Shown one piece after another: positions 1 to 9,647 of a stretch of DNA of 64,000 bases (positions are counted from its first letter, which is position 1; each line of letters begins with the position of its first letter). The translations under genes and the position numbers were made by a program. The stretch spans positions 2,294,001-2,358,000 of the forward strand of contig NZ_CP095462.1 of assembly GCF_023022965.1 (NCBI RefSeq), given 5' to 3'. A model generated the notes under the pieces. It was not told the origin of the DNA. It ran no database searches and was given only the letters and a program-made list of their open reading frames with translations. The DNA comes from Ectobacillus sp. JY-23. GTDB taxonomy: Bacteria; Bacillota; Bacilli; Bacillales; Bacillaceae_G.

Positions 1-507
1 CGCTTCATCCTCATCTACGAAATCTTCTTCTTCATCCAGATCTTCATCGATAAGTTCTTCTTCATCGATCTCTTCTAAGTCTTCATCTAAGTCCTCTAGA
101 TCCTCATCCAACTCGTCCAAGTCCTCTAGATCTTCTACTTCATCAAGATCTTCATAGTCCTCATCTTCCGCAACAAAATCGTCGAACTCATCTTCGTCGT
201 ACTTGCGCTTCTTCTTAGGCTTTGCTTGCGGTAAAATTTCTTCATCGATCTGTTCGTACGGATACCAGCTGCGCAAACCCCAACGGTTTTCTCCAATTGT
301 AATGAACCGTCCATCGATATTTAAATCTGTATAAAATTGAGCAATTCTTGCCGCAACCTCTTCTTGGGATAAATTAAGCACGTTAGAGATTTCTTTCACA
401 AGCTGTGAAAACTCAATCGCTTCTTTTCTGCCTTCCATAATTGAATACGTTACTTCAATCATGGATAGTTCTTTTAACTCTTCTGGTGAATACTGTTGTA
501 AATTCAC
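1..507 (-). CDS. rpoE: RNA polymerase delta subunit RpoE (3' end outside window)
   Basis: Accessory subunit of RNA polymerase in Gram-positive bacteria, which binds core enzyme and speeds release of RNA and polymerase recycling. The frame is open from a GTG at 505-507 to the window edge, giving 169 residues. Residues 1-90 fit the HARE-HTH domain, with the family-typical stretch [13 protein letters not shown] at 56-68 and WGLRSWYP at 76-83. A basic KPKKKRK (96-102) is followed by an almost purely Asp/Glu tail, the hallmark of delta. The GTG start is preceded by GAAAGGAAG 11-12 nt upstream. It lies downstream of icmF but behind that gene's terminator, so it probably has its own promoter. In B. 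subtilis the order is fadF-acdA-rpoE. The identification is firm; only the C-terminus is missing. Confidence 0.95.
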   Translation of the reverse strand, partial: MNLQQYSPEELKELSMIEVTYSIMEGRKEAIEFSQLVKEISNVLNLSQEEVAARIAQFYTDLNIDGRFITIGENRWGLRSWYPYEQIDEEILPQAKPKKKRKYDEDEFDDFVAEDEDYEDLDEVEDLEDLDELDEDLEDLDEDLEEIDEEELIDEDLDEEEDFVDEDEA

Positions 508-730
508 GGTCGAGGCACTTCCTTTCTCTCAAAATAATGCATTAATAGGCCTGTACAAAAAAATACATACTATTCATTATAAACAATTCTATATGGATTA
601 TGCTATATATGGAACGTAAAAAAAGATGTTTTTTCATACCTGGTAGCATGTGAGCTACCCCCACTTATTGGCTTTATCACTTGAAGCGGAGACTTCTGAG
701 CAACTTTAGTTACTATTCTTTCTACCCTAT

Positions 731-758
731 TAAAAAAGGGAAATCAAAATGATTTCCC
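731..758 (-). terminator. Rho-independent terminator of icmF
   Basis: A 9 bp stem (738-746 with 750-758) and 3-nt loop directly abut the icmF stop codon; on the minus strand it is followed by six U residues. Confidence 0.9.
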
Positions 759-3700
759 TTACATGTTCCGGCGATACTGTCCGCCTACTTCATATAAAGC
801 CTTCGTAATTTGTCCGAGACTAGCTACCTTTACCGTTTCCATCAATTCCGCAAAGATATTTCCACCAGCGATTGCTGTTTGCTGAAGGCGGGCTAGTGCT
901 ACCGCCGCTTGGTCCTTATGCGTTTCCTGGAATGCTTGTAGATTTACAATCTGCGTTTCTTTTTCTTGATATGAAGCGCGGGCAATTTCCATATTGTTCA
1001 TATCTTCTTCAACCGCAGCGCTTGGATTCAAATATGTGTTTACACCAATAATCGGCAGCTCTCCTGTATGCTTTTGCATTTCGTAATGCATGGACTCATC
1101 TTGAATTTTACCGCGCTGATACTGCGTTTCCATCGCGCCTAGCACACCCCCGCGGTCATTGATGCGATCAAATTCCTGCAATACCATTTCTTCTACTAGG
1201 TCGGTTAATTCTTCAATAATAAACGAGCCCTGCAATGGATTTTCATTTTTTGTTAACCCATGCTCTTTTGTAATAATAAGCTGAATTGCCATCGCGCGGC
1301 GTACAGATTCTTCCGTTGGTGTTGTAATGGCTTCATCATACGCATTTGTATGAAGAGAATTACAATTATCATGCAGTGCCATCAAAGCCTGCAATGTAGT
1401 GCGAATATCATTGAATGCAATTTCCTGCGCATGAAGAGAGCGCCCCGATGTTTGTACATGGTACTTTAGCTTTTGACTACGCTCGTTGGCACCGTATTTT
1501 TCCTTCATTACAATCGACCAAATACGGCGAGCAACACGACCAATAACAGAATACTCCGCATCTAGGCCATTGCTGAAGAAATATGATAGATTTGGTGCAA
1601 AATCATCAATTTTCATCCCGCGGCTTAAATAATACTCTACATACGTAAAGCCGTTCGCAAGCGTAAAGGCAAGCTGTGAAATTGGGTTTGCCCCGGCCTC
1701 TGCAATATGATAGCCAGAAATGGAAACAGAATAGTAGTTTCTCACTTGATTTTGAATGAAATAATCCTGAATATCTCCCATTAAGCGCAGCGCGAACTCA
1801 GTAGAGAAAATACACGTATTTTGACCTTGGTCTTCCTTTAGAATATCCGCTTGTACGGTACCTCGCACTGTTTGTAAGGTTTTCGCCTTTACATGCAGGT
1901 ACTCTTCTTCTGTCAAAGTACGTCCTAGCTCAGCTTCTTTTAGTTCAACTTGCTGCGAAATTGCTGTATTCATGAACATTGCCAAAATGATTGGCGCAGG
2001 TCCGTTAATTGTCATTGAAACAGATGTAGAAGGTGCACATAAATCGAACCCTTTATACAGCTTTTTCATATCATCGAGTGTACATACATTCACACCGCTC
2101 TCACCGATTTTTCCGAAAATGTCTGGGCGATAAGATGGATCTTCTCCGTACAAGGTAACGGAGTCAAATGCTGTACTTAAGCGCTTTGCATTGTCGTCCT
2201 TACACAAATAGTGAAAACGGCGATTCGTACGTTCCGGCGTTCCCTCCCCGGCAAACTGACGCTTCGGATCTTCATCGGCGCGCTTAAATGGAAATACACC
2301 TGCTGTATAAGGGAATTGTCCTGGTACATTTTCTTTGCGTACCCAGCGCAGAATCTCGCCGTAGTTGCTGTATTTAGGCAAAGTCACTTTTGGAATTTTA
2401 GTACCGGAAAGTGTAATGGTATGTAGCTTTGTGCGAATTTCTTTATCCCGAATTTTTGTGACAAACTCATCCCCACTATATTTCTTTTTCACATCATCCC
2501 ATGTATCTAAAATCAGCTTCGCTTGTGGAGAGAGCGCATTCTCATAGCTGCGTTTCACCTCTTGCAACGTTTCAGATACCTTCGCATCCGCACTTTGCTC
2601 ACAAATGGCTTCTAGGGCGCCTTCTATTTGGAACAAGCGCTCGGCAACCTTTGCCTGCTGCTCGGTTTGCTTATGATAGCCGCGTACCGCATCAGAGATT
2701 TCACGTAAATAATAGCGGCGCTCGTTTGGAATAATGACGTGCTGCTTCTCAACTTTTCCTGCTTGAATCGTTTGCGTTTCTAAATTGCGCTTTGTCTTCT
2801 CATTAATTAATTCCACTAGCTTTAAAAACACAGTATTTGTACCCGCATCATTGAACTGGCTGGCAATGGTGCCATACACAGGCATCTCTTCAAGAGGTAA
2901 TTCGAATAGCATACGGCTGCGTTGATACTGCTTTTGTACTTGGCGCAAAGCGTCCTCTGAGCCTTTGCGTTCGAATTTGTTGATGACGATTAGGTCTGCG
3001 TAATCAATCATATCAATTTTTTCAAGCTGCGTCGGCGCACCAAATTCACTGGTCATAACATACATACTAAGGTCACTGTACTCTGTAATGCCGGCATCTC
3101 CCTGGCCGATTCCGCTCGTTTCCACAATAATTAAATCAAAGCCTGCTGCTTTTACGACAGTAATTGCATCCTGAATTGCAAGTGACAGCTCAGAACGCGA
3201 ATCACGCGTCGCAAGACTTCTCATATATACGCGCGGCGAGTTAATCGCGTTCATACGAATGCGGTCCCCAAGCAGAGCCCCACCCGTTTTTTGCTTTGTT
3301 GGATCAATAGAAATAACGGCAATTTTCATATCTTTAAATTCATGCAAAAAGCGGCGAATGAGTTCATCTGTTAATGAGCTTTTTCCAGCACCGCCCGTTC
3401 CGGTAATCCCCAGAACCGGTGCGGTATGCTGCACACGCTCCGCCAATGTTCGAAATACATCATTACCAACCCCGACACTCTGCTCAGCTAGCGTGATTAG
3501 CTTCGCAATGCTACCCGCATTCAACTGTTCCGTCTGATCCAATTCCTTCACCAGGTCGCCCACTGTCGGGAAATCGCACTCCTGCAGCATTTCATTAATC
3601 ATTCCCTGTAAGCCTAGGCGGCGCCCATCTTCCGGCGAAAAGATTTTCGCAATGCCGTACTCGTGCAATTCATCGATTTCCCGCGGAATGATTACACCGC

Positions 3701-4004
3701 CCCCGCCGCCATAGATACGTATACTGGAGGCACCTTTTTCTTTTAAAAGATCGTACATGTATTTAAAGTATTCAACATGGCCGCCTTGATAAGAAGAAAT
3801 CGCAATTCCCTGTACATCTTCTTGAATAGCGGCATTCACAATTTCTTCTACAGAACGATTATGTCCCAGGTGAATGACCTCGGCCCCGCTTGCCTGCAGG
3901 ATACGTCTCATAATGTTAATGGAAGCATCATGACCATCAAATAAACTAGAAGCCGTAACAAATCGAACTTTATGCTTTGGACGATAGATCTCAACCACAG
4001 TCAT
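759..4004 (-). CDS. icmF: Fused isobutyryl-CoA mutase IcmF
   Basis: Coenzyme B12-dependent enzyme interconverting isobutyryl-CoA and n-butyryl-CoA, with its G-protein chaperone fused in the middle. It has 1081 residues, close to known IcmF proteins. Order of domains: N-terminal cobalamin-binding domain (about 1-140) with D23-G-H25, the lower axial ligand motif, and a Gly run at 99-103; a MeaB/MeaI-like GTPase (about 190-420) with P-loop GTGGAGKSS at 202-210; then the substrate-binding mutase barrel (about 550-1081). The ATG at 4002-4004 overlaps the TGA of the tetR gene in ATGA and has GAGGAG upstream; the longer frame reaching further upstream would run into tetR and is rejected. Co-transcription with tetR is therefore likely. 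With the neighbouring dehydrogenases and thiolase it would route valine- or iso-fatty-acid-derived isobutyryl-CoA into straight-chain oxidation. Substrate preference over other acyl-CoAs (for example pivalyl-CoA or isovaleryl-CoA) cannot be read here. Confidence 0.95.
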   Translation of the reverse strand: MTVVEIYRPKHKVRFVTASSLFDGHDASINIMRRILQASGAEVIHLGHNRSVEEIVNAAIQEDVQGIAISSYQGGHVEYFKYMYDLLKEKGASSIRIYGGGGGVIIPREIDELHEYGIAKIFSPEDGRRLGLQGMINEMLQECDFPTVGDLVKELDQTEQLNAGSIAKLITLAEQSVGVGNDVFRTLAERVQHTAPVLGITGTGGAGKSSLTDELIRRFLHEFKDMKIAVISIDPTKQKTGGALLGDRIRMNAINSPRVYMRSLATRDSRSELSLAIQDAITVVKAAGFDLIIVETSGIGQGDAGITEYSDLSMYVMTSEFGAPTQLEKIDMIDYADLIVINKFERKGSEDALRQVQKQYQRSRMLFELPLEEMPVYGTIASQFNDAGTNTVFLKLVELINEKTKRNLETQTIQAGKVEKQHVIIPNERRYYLREISDAVRGYHKQTEQQAKVAERLFQIEGALEAICEQSADAKVSETLQEVKRSYENALSPQAKLILDTWDDVKKKYSGDEFVTKIRDKEIRTKLHTITLSGTKIPKVTLPKYSNYGEILRWVRKENVPGQFPYTAGVFPFKRADEDPKRQFAGEGTPERTNRRFHYLCKDDNAKRLSTAFDSVTLYGEDPSYRPDIFGKIGESGVNVCTLDDMKKLYKGFDLCAPSTSVSMTINGPAPIILAMFMNTAISQQVELKEAELGRTLTEEEYLHVKAKTLQTVRGTVQADILKEDQGQNTCIFSTEFALRLMGDIQDYFIQNQVRNYYSVSISGYHIAEAGANPISQLAFTLANGFTYVEYYLSRGMKIDDFAPNLSYFFSNGLDAEYSVIGRVARRIWSIVMKEKYGANERSQKLKYHVQTSGRSLHAQEIAFNDIRTTLQALMALHDNCNSLHTNAYDEAITTPTEESVRRAMAIQLIITKEHGLTKNENPLQGSFIIEELTDLVEEMVLQEFDRINDRGGVLGAMETQYQRGKIQDESMHYEMQKHTGELPIIGVNTYLNPSAAVEEDMNNMEIARASYQEKETQIVNLQAFQETHKDQAAVALARLQQTAIAGGNIFAELMETVKVASLGQITKALYEVGGQYRRNM

Positions 4005-4642
4005 TTCCCCATCTCCTCTTTTCTCATATACATACCGTACAGTAAATAATTGCTTTGCAGTTCTGTATATTCTTCTAATGTATATAATCTCTGCATAACC
4101 CAACGACGAAAGCCCCACATTTGACCTTGGACAAAAATGTTATGAGCAATTGCGCCAATCTCCTTTTCTGTTAACGAAATTCCTTCATCTTCAGCGCATT
4201 GTCGCAATAAATCCTCAAACATCTGAACCATCTCAAGCTCTTTTTTCAACACATAAGGTATGGACTCCTTAGAAAGAGAACGCGCTTCCTGATACATAAT
4301 GAGCACTTCCTCCTGCAGTTCATCCATAACTTTAAAGTAGTTAGCGATTGCCTGCCGCAAGCTCAACACACTCACTTTATCCAGACTGAGCGCTTGCTCA
4401 AGGCGTTCCTTCACGTTGTCATAAATACTGTCACATACTAGGTACAGTACATCATCCTTTGTACGTATATATTCATACAACGTCCCGATACTAAAGCCTG
4501 CTGCTTTTGCAATTTCACGTGTTGTTGTACGATGAAAACCCTTCTGCTTAAATAACTGCACAGCACCCTTTACCATCTGCTCGCGCCGCTTCATCACTAG
4601 CTTTTCATCCTTCACCGAAGCATGCACATTATGTTTTGCCAT
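4001..4642 (-). CDS. TetR/AcrR family transcriptional regulator
   Basis: 213-residue one-component repressor. The N-terminal helix-turn-helix (about residues 20-67) carries the TetR signature [15 protein letters not shown] followed by [12 protein letters not shown]. The C-terminal half is the variable ligand-binding and dimerisation domain. The start has GAGGTGAGGGA just upstream. The stop codon overlaps the icmF start by 4 nt, so the regulator and icmF are translated together. By context it probably senses an acyl-CoA and controls icmF or the whole beta-oxidation block, like FadR (YsiA) of B. subtilis, but this is inference. I found no clear palindromic operator in its short upstream region, which is partly occupied by a repeat element. 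Confidence 0.9.
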   Translation of the reverse strand: MAKHNVHASVKDEKLVMKRREQMVKGAVQLFKQKGFHRTTTREIAKAAGFSIGTLYEYIRTKDDVLYLVCDSIYDNVKERLEQALSLDKVSVLSLRQAIANYFKVMDELQEEVLIMYQEARSLSKESIPYVLKKELEMVQMFEDLLRQCAEDEGISLTEKEIGAIAHNIFVQGQMWGFRRWVMQRLYTLEEYTELQSNYLLYGMYMRKEEMGK

Positions 4643-4738
4643 TCCCTCACCTCGCTCTCTAATCCATCTCTCTACCTACAGCTATTCCTGGGCATGAACT
4701 TTCCTCAGCCCTAACCGCAAGCCCTCACTTTCATGTAA

Positions 4739-4905
4739 GCTCTGTTCAAGTTCGTTGTTGATTTCTGTTACGGGGGTCGCTTTCTGCGGGCGGTCAGGGA
4801 GCCTCCTCTGCGCTATGCGCCTGCGGGGTCTCCCTTTGACACGCTTTTCCCGCAGGTGTCTTACCCCCTTAACAAGTGCCAATTTGCAACATTAGGCTTT
4901 ATATT
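4739..4905. repeat. MITE-like intergenic element, copy 1
   Basis: About 167 bp. The left end (AGCTCTGTTCAAGTTCGTTG) and the interior match the copies at 34.19, 56.59 and 59.31 kb. The right end keeps the internal CAACATTAGGCTTTA part of the inverted repeat but the outermost bases have diverged. It lies between acdA and tetR. A 66-codon open frame inside it is spurious because it follows the repeat, not a protein. Confidence 0.85.
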
Positions 4906-4923
4906 AAAAAGGGGCGGATTGTA

Positions 4924-6063
4924 TTACTTGGTAATCATACGAGAAATTACCAACCTTTGAATCTCTTGTGTACCCTCATAAATTTGTGTGATTTTCGCAT
5001 CGCGCATGAAGCGTTCTACAGGGTAATCCTTTGTATAGCCATAGCCGCCAAAGACTTGCACAGCTTCTGTTGTTACTTTCATCGCAGTGTCACCTGCAAA
5101 TAGCTTGGACATCGCTGACTCTTTTCCATAAGGTAAGCCTTCTGATTCAAGCCATGCCGCTTGGTATGTTAATAAACGAGCTGCCTCGATGCTCGTTGCC
5201 ATATCCGCTAATTTAAACCCAATGCCTTGCTGGGCAGCGATTGGCTTGCCGAATTGTTCACGCTCTTTTGCATATTCCACGGAAGCATCCAACGCTCCCT
5301 GTGCGATTCCCACCGCTTGTGCAGCAATGCCGTTGCGGCCTCCATCGAGTGTTTGCATTGCAATTTTAAAGCCCTGCCCTTCTTCACCAAGACGATTCTC
5401 AACAGGAATGCGGCAATCTTCAAACATGATTTCCGTTGTAGGTGAAGAGCGAATGCCAAGCTTGCTTTCTTTCTTACCAACAGAAAATCCTGGTGTATTG
5501 CTTTCTACAATAAAAGCAGTTGTGCCGCGCTGCTTAGAGGTTGGATCTGTTAAAGCAAACACAACGTAGATGTCAGCTATGCCGCCGTTTGTGATGAAGA
5601 TCTTTGAACCATTCAATACATAATGATCACCATCGCGCTTCGCTGTTGTTCTCATACCGCCCGCATCCGAGCCTGAGCCTGGCTCCGTTAAGCCGTACGC
5701 GCCGATCTTTGTTCCTTCTGCCATCGGACGTAAGTATTTTTGCTTTTGTTCTTCTGAACCAAATTTATAAATAGGCCAACCGGCAAGAGATGTGTGAGCA
5801 GACAGTGTAACACCTGTAGAGGCGCATACGCGAGAAAGCTCTTCTACCGCAATCACATACGCTAGGTAATCGCTACCGATACCGCCGTACTCTTCCGGCC
5901 AAGGAATACCCGTTAAACCAAGCTCAGCCATTTTGTCAAAAATTTCTCTGTCAAAACGTTCTTCTTCGTCACGTTCTGCCGCAGTCGGCGCCACTTCATT
6001 TCTAGCAAAATCTCGAACCATTTTGCGAATCATTTCATGTTCTTCTGTTAATTTGAATTGCAT
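4924..6063 (-). CDS. acdA: Acyl-CoA dehydrogenase AcdA
   Basis: FAD-dependent acyl-CoA dehydrogenase (379 residues) oxidising acyl-CoA to trans-2-enoyl-CoA and passing electrons to ETF. Typical family features are the flavin/substrate motif [14 protein letters not shown] (about 133-146), the arginine-containing REQFGKPI block, and the C-terminal [10 protein letters not shown], whose Glu is the usual catalytic base. Start: ATG with AAGGGGGAT upstream. Very similar in length and sequence to the preceding gene, so the two are tandem paralogues with probably different chain-length or branch preference. The 98 nt gap to that gene contains no clear terminator, so read-through is likely. Equivalent to acdA in the conserved fadF-acdA-rpoE neighbourhood. 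Confidence 0.93.
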   Translation of the reverse strand: MQFKLTEEHEMIRKMVRDFARNEVAPTAAERDEEERFDREIFDKMAELGLTGIPWPEEYGGIGSDYLAYVIAVEELSRVCASTGVTLSAHTSLAGWPIYKFGSEEQKQKYLRPMAEGTKIGAYGLTEPGSGSDAGGMRTTAKRDGDHYVLNGSKIFITNGGIADIYVVFALTDPTSKQRGTTAFIVESNTPGFSVGKKESKLGIRSSPTTEIMFEDCRIPVENRLGEEGQGFKIAMQTLDGGRNGIAAQAVGIAQGALDASVEYAKEREQFGKPIAAQQGIGFKLADMATSIEAARLLTYQAAWLESEGLPYGKESAMSKLFAGDTAMKVTTEAVQVFGGYGYTKDYPVERFMRDAKITQIYEGTQEIQRLVISRMITK

Positions 6064-6161
6064 CGTATAATCCCCCTTATATTGTTTTCATGTTTCCTAC
6101 ATATGAGTTGTGGGCTCCGCATTGCCCGCCGGTTCTTCTCTATTCCTAAAAGAGAGCTGTT

Positions 6162-7292
6162 TTACAAACTCTTGCTAATAACCATTCTTTGAATTTCACT
6201 CGTGCCTTCATAGATTTCACATACCTTCGCATCACGGAAATAGCGCTCTACCGGATAGTCGGTCGTATAACCGTATCCCCCGTATACCTGCACCGCCTCA
6301 ATTGCTACGTCAACCGCAGTACGTGAAGCAAAAAGCTTAGCCATAGCCGCTTCCTTGCCACAATTCATTCCTTGTGCCTGCAGGGATGCCGCGCGATATA
6401 CAAGCAATTTTGCCGCCTCGACACTCGTTGCCATATCAGCTAGCTTAAAGCCAATACCTTGCTGGGCAGAAATAGGCTTACCGAACTGCTCCCTTTCCCT
6501 TGCATAAGAGGTCGCGCACTGCAGCGCCGCCTCAGCGATTCCCAGCGCCTGTGCTCCAATCCCAATACGGCCGACATCCAGGTTTGCCATCGCAACCTTA
6601 AAGCCATCTCCTTCTTTGCCAAGCAAATTCTCTACCGGAATTCTCATATCTTCAAACGTAAGCTGTACCGTGCGGGATCCATGCAGACCCATTTTATGTT
6701 CATCTTTTCCTACGATAAGTCCTGGGGTTCCCTTTTCTACAATGAATGCCGAGATACCGCGCTTGCCGACCGCTGGATTTGTAGATGCAAACACAATATA
6801 CGTATCTGCCTCCCCGCCGTTTGTAATAAATACTTTGGAGCCGTTCAAGCGGTATACATCGCCTTCCTTAACAGCTCTCGTTTTCAGACTACCGGCATCT
6901 GAGCCAGCGCTCGGTTCTGTTAAAGCAAAAGCCCCCAAATACTCGCCGCTAGCAAGCTTCGGGACATACTTGCTTTTCTGTTCCTCTGTACCGAAGTACA
7001 AGATTGGGTTCGTTCCTACAGAAGTATGAACCGCCAAAATAACACCGATTGTGGCACTCACGCGTGACAGCTCGTTAATCGCTAAAATATAAGAAATAAA
7101 GTCCATACCTGCGCCGCCGTATTTCTCAGGAATAGGGATTCCCATAAGACCGAGCTCTCCCATTTTACGAATAACCTCGCGCGGAAACTCGCCTTGTTCC
7201 ATCATAGGAATAAACGGAACGATTTCCTTCTCCGCAAAATCTCTGACCATTTTCCTCATCATTTCTTGTTCTTCTGTAAATAGTAGCTTCAT
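6162..7292 (-). CDS. mmgC: Acyl-CoA dehydrogenase (MmgC-like)
   Basis: Second FAD-dependent acyl-CoA dehydrogenase, 376 residues. It contains the family motif FALTEPSAGSDAGS near residue 130, [15 protein letters not shown] near 270, and IYEGTSEIQRM near the C-terminus with the presumed catalytic Glu. It starts 11 nt after the 3-hydroxybutyryl-CoA dehydrogenase gene, with a GGCGGTGA binding site, so the two are co-transcribed. By similarity and context it is likely a short-chain (butyryl-type or 2-methyl-branched) dehydrogenase, as MmgC in B. subtilis. The exact substrate is inference. Confidence 0.88.
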   Translation of the reverse strand: MKLLFTEEQEMMRKMVRDFAEKEIVPFIPMMEQGEFPREVIRKMGELGLMGIPIPEKYGGAGMDFISYILAINELSRVSATIGVILAVHTSVGTNPILYFGTEEQKSKYVPKLASGEYLGAFALTEPSAGSDAGSLKTRAVKEGDVYRLNGSKVFITNGGEADTYIVFASTNPAVGKRGISAFIVEKGTPGLIVGKDEHKMGLHGSRTVQLTFEDMRIPVENLLGKEGDGFKVAMANLDVGRIGIGAQALGIAEAALQCATSYAREREQFGKPISAQQGIGFKLADMATSVEAAKLLVYRAASLQAQGMNCGKEAAMAKLFASRTAVDVAIEAVQVYGGYGYTTDYPVERYFRDAKVCEIYEGTSEIQRMVISKSL

Positions 7293-7303
7293 ATAGTCAC
7301 CGC

Positions 7304-8155
7304 CTATTCATAGATATAGAAGCCGCGTCCTGTTTTCTTACCAAGCCAACCGGCGCTTACATATTTACGAAGCAACGGGCACGGACGATATTTGCTGTCA
7401 CCAAGCCCTTCGTGTAGAACCTCCATGATATAAAGGCAAGTATCTAAGCCGATAAAATCAGCAAGCGTAAGCGGTCCCATTGGATGGTTCATGCCCAGTT
7501 TCATGACATCATCAATTGCTTCCTTTGTCGCAACACCTTCGTATAAGGCGTAAATTGCTTCGTTAATCATTGGCAATAAAATACGATTGGAAACAAACCC
7601 TGGAAAATCATTTACTTCCACCGGTACTTTACCGATTTGCTTTGTAATGCCTTCAATTGTTTCATACACCGCATCCGTTGTTGCCAAGCCGCGAATGATT
7701 TCTACTAGTTTCATTACGGGTACCGGATTCATAAAATGCATACCTATGACTTGTTCCGGTCGTTTTGTTACCGCCGCAATCTCTGTAATCGGCAAGGAGG
7801 ATGTATTCGTCGCCAAAATGGCATGCTGCGGTGCGATTTCATCCAGCTGCTTGAAAATTTGCTTCTTAATATCCATGCGCTCTACCGCTGCCTCAATGAT
7901 TAAATCCGCTTCCTTTGCACAGGATACATCTACTGTTGGCGTAATGCGGCTTAAAGTCGCTTGTTTGTCTTCTTCCGTTAAACGCCCCTTCTCTACCTGG
8001 CGAGACAAATTTTTCGCAATGATTGCCATTCCTTTATCAAGCTGCTCCTGCTTCAGGTCCTGCATGCTTACTGTATATCCAGCTGCGGCACAAACCTGTG
8101 CGATCCCTGATCCCATTTGACCTGCTCCTATGACGACAATTCGTCCTACGTTCAT
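7304..8155 (-). CDS. mmgB: 3-hydroxybutyryl-CoA dehydrogenase
   Basis: NAD(P)-dependent L-3-hydroxyacyl-CoA dehydrogenase, 283 residues, converting 3-hydroxybutyryl-CoA and acetoacetyl-CoA into each other in the cytoplasm. The N-terminal Rossmann motif is [11 protein letters not shown] (residues about 9-19). The catalytic region has [19 protein letters not shown] with the catalytic His, and [10 protein letters not shown]. Start: ATG preceded by AAAGGGGATG. First gene of a probable mmgB-mmgC-acdA transcript, behind the terminator of the thiolase gene. An enoyl-CoA hydratase, which would complete the cycle, is absent from this cluster and must be encoded elsewhere. Confidence 0.93.
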   Translation of the reverse strand: MNVGRIVVIGAGQMGSGIAQVCAAAGYTVSMQDLKQEQLDKGMAIIAKNLSRQVEKGRLTEEDKQATLSRITPTVDVSCAKEADLIIEAAVERMDIKKQIFKQLDEIAPQHAILATNTSSLPITEIAAVTKRPEQVIGMHFMNPVPVMKLVEIIRGLATTDAVYETIEGITKQIGKVPVEVNDFPGFVSNRILLPMINEAIYALYEGVATKEAIDDVMKLGMNHPMGPLTLADFIGLDTCLYIMEVLHEGLGDSKYRPCPLLRKYVSAGWLGKKTGRGFYIYE

Positions 8156-8285
8156 TGCTCCATCCCCTTTGTTTTTTATGTAAACTTACTTAGGTACAGA
8201 AGAGAGATGTAGAATTCACCTCATCCCCTGAATCTCTTAAGCTATCGATCCATTTTTCAGCTGTATCAGCCAACTTCTTATATTA

Positions 8286-8315
8286 ACTAAAAAAATACCC
8301 CGGGCATGCCCGGGG
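8286..8315 (-). terminator. Terminator of mmgA
   Basis: The perfect palindrome CCCCGGGCATGCCCGGGG (8298-8315) is followed on the minus strand by UAUUUUUUU. It lies 10 nt past the thiolase stop. Confidence 0.9.
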
Positions 8316-8325
8316 CACCCGTTTC

Positions 8326-9498
8326 TTAATGTACCTCAATCATAATGGCGTCACCTTGACCGCCACCGCTGCAGATAGCCGCAACACCGATGCCACCGCC
8401 GCGGCGCTTTAGCTCATGAATCAAAGAAACAATAATGCGCGCACCGCTTGCTCCAATTGGGTGACCCAGCGCTACTGCTCCTCCGTTTACGTTTACTTTA
8501 TTCATATCAAGTCCTGCGATACGGCTACTTGCAATCGCCACCGCTGCAAACGCCTCATTAATTTCAAATAAATCTACATCTGCCGCTGTTTTGCCCGTCT
8601 TCTTTAACAGCGCATTGATGACATAGCCCGGTGTGCGCGGGAAGTCCTTCGCTTCTACAGCAATCGCCGCCTGACCAATAACCGTCGCAATCGGCGTTTT
8701 TCCTTCTGCTTGAGCGCGCTCCTCGCTCATCAGCACAAGCGCAGCTGCGCCATCATTGAGTCCTGGTGCATTCCCTGCCGTAATTGTACCGCCGCCAAAA
8801 ACAGGCTTTAGCTTCGCCAACTTTTCCGTTGTTGTATCCTCACGAGGAGCTTCGTCCTGTGCCACAATGATGGGTTCGCCTTTACGCTGTGGTATTGTAA
8901 CCGGAACAATCTCTTCCGCAAATCGCGCGCGCGCAGCTACCGCTTTTTGATGACTTTCATACGCCCATTGGTCCTGTTCTTCACGAGAGATTCCATCTTC
9001 TTCAGCAACCGCATTGCCGTACGTCCCCATATGAACGCCTGTAAATGAACAAGATAAACCGTCAGAGATATTTAAATCCAGCATCTCTCCGTGACCCATA
9101 CGCGTACCCCAGCGTGCGCTTTTTAAAATATATGGTGTATTGCTCATAGACTCCATGCCACCTGCAACGATTATAGATTGATCGCCGGTACGAATAATTT
9201 GATCCGCCAATGTAACCGCTCTCAATCCAGAGGCACAAACTTTGTTAATCGTCTCTGTTTGCGTCTCCCACGGGATACCCGCATGACGTGCTGCTTGACG
9301 GGATGGGATTTGGCCTTGACCGCCCTGTACAACCGTACCGAAAATAACCTCTTCCACCATATCTGGTGTTACGTCCGCGCGCTCAAGTGCAGCCTGAATC
9401 GCAGCTCCCCCAAGCTCCGCAGCCTTCACATGCTTGAGTGTGCCTCCAAATTTGCCAATTGGTGTTCTGGCAGCTCCTACAATGACTGTTTTTCCCAT
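8326..9498 (-). CDS. mmgA: Acetyl-CoA C-acetyltransferase (thiolase)
   Basis: Thiolase II, 390 residues, cleaving acetoacetyl-CoA with CoA to two acetyl-CoA, or the reverse. Catalytic Cys lies in [10 protein letters not shown] (about residue 88), the catalytic His in [16 protein letters not shown] and the second Cys in CSGGGQGDA near the C-terminus. The ATG at 9496-9498 is chosen because it has an AGGGGGAT site and gives the family N-terminus [15 protein letters not shown]; the open frame extends 40 codons further but with no support. Flanked by terminators on both sides, so probably transcribed alone, although functionally part of the acyl-CoA block. Confidence 0.93.
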   Translation of the reverse strand: MGKTVIVGAARTPIGKFGGTLKHVKAAELGGAAIQAALERADVTPDMVEEVIFGTVVQGGQGQIPSRQAARHAGIPWETQTETINKVCASGLRAVTLADQIIRTGDQSIIVAGGMESMSNTPYILKSARWGTRMGHGEMLDLNISDGLSCSFTGVHMGTYGNAVAEEDGISREEQDQWAYESHQKAVAARARFAEEIVPVTIPQRKGEPIIVAQDEAPREDTTTEKLAKLKPVFGGGTITAGNAPGLNDGAAALVLMSEERAQAEGKTPIATVIGQAAIAVEAKDFPRTPGYVINALLKKTGKTAADVDLFEINEAFAAVAIASSRIAGLDMNKVNVNGGAVALGHPIGASGARIIVSLIHELKRRGGGIGVAAICSGGGQGDAIMIEVH

Positions 9499-9597
9499 GA
9501 AAAAATCCCCCTTTTTCCATTTGTTCTTGCATACCCCTAGAATAGACAACACGCAAGGCTCATCATAAGATGAACGCACGCTCAGCTTCGCTGCGAC

Positions 9598-9626
9598 GAA
9601 AAGAGGTGCAGTCTGCACCTCTTTTC
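9598..9626 (-). terminator. Terminator of fadF
   Basis: A perfect 14 bp inverted repeat around 9612, followed by a U-rich tract inside the 3' arm, 20 nt beyond the fadF stop. Confidence 0.8.
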
Positions 9627-9647
9627 TTCTTAAGTTGTGTGGATTCT

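Noticed and set aside
642-659. GGTAGC-ATGTGA-GCTACC hairpin upstream of rpoE
   Set aside because: Six-bp stem without a U tract in either direction; too weak to call as terminator or operator.
3259-3537. Plus-strand open frames opposite icmF and other minus-strand genes
   Set aside because: Shadows of well-supported genes; no binding sites or recognisable motifs.
4682-4882. Open frame of 66 codons on the minus strand
   Set aside because: It lies inside the repeat element, and equivalent frames recur in other copies; no binding site and no protein-like composition.
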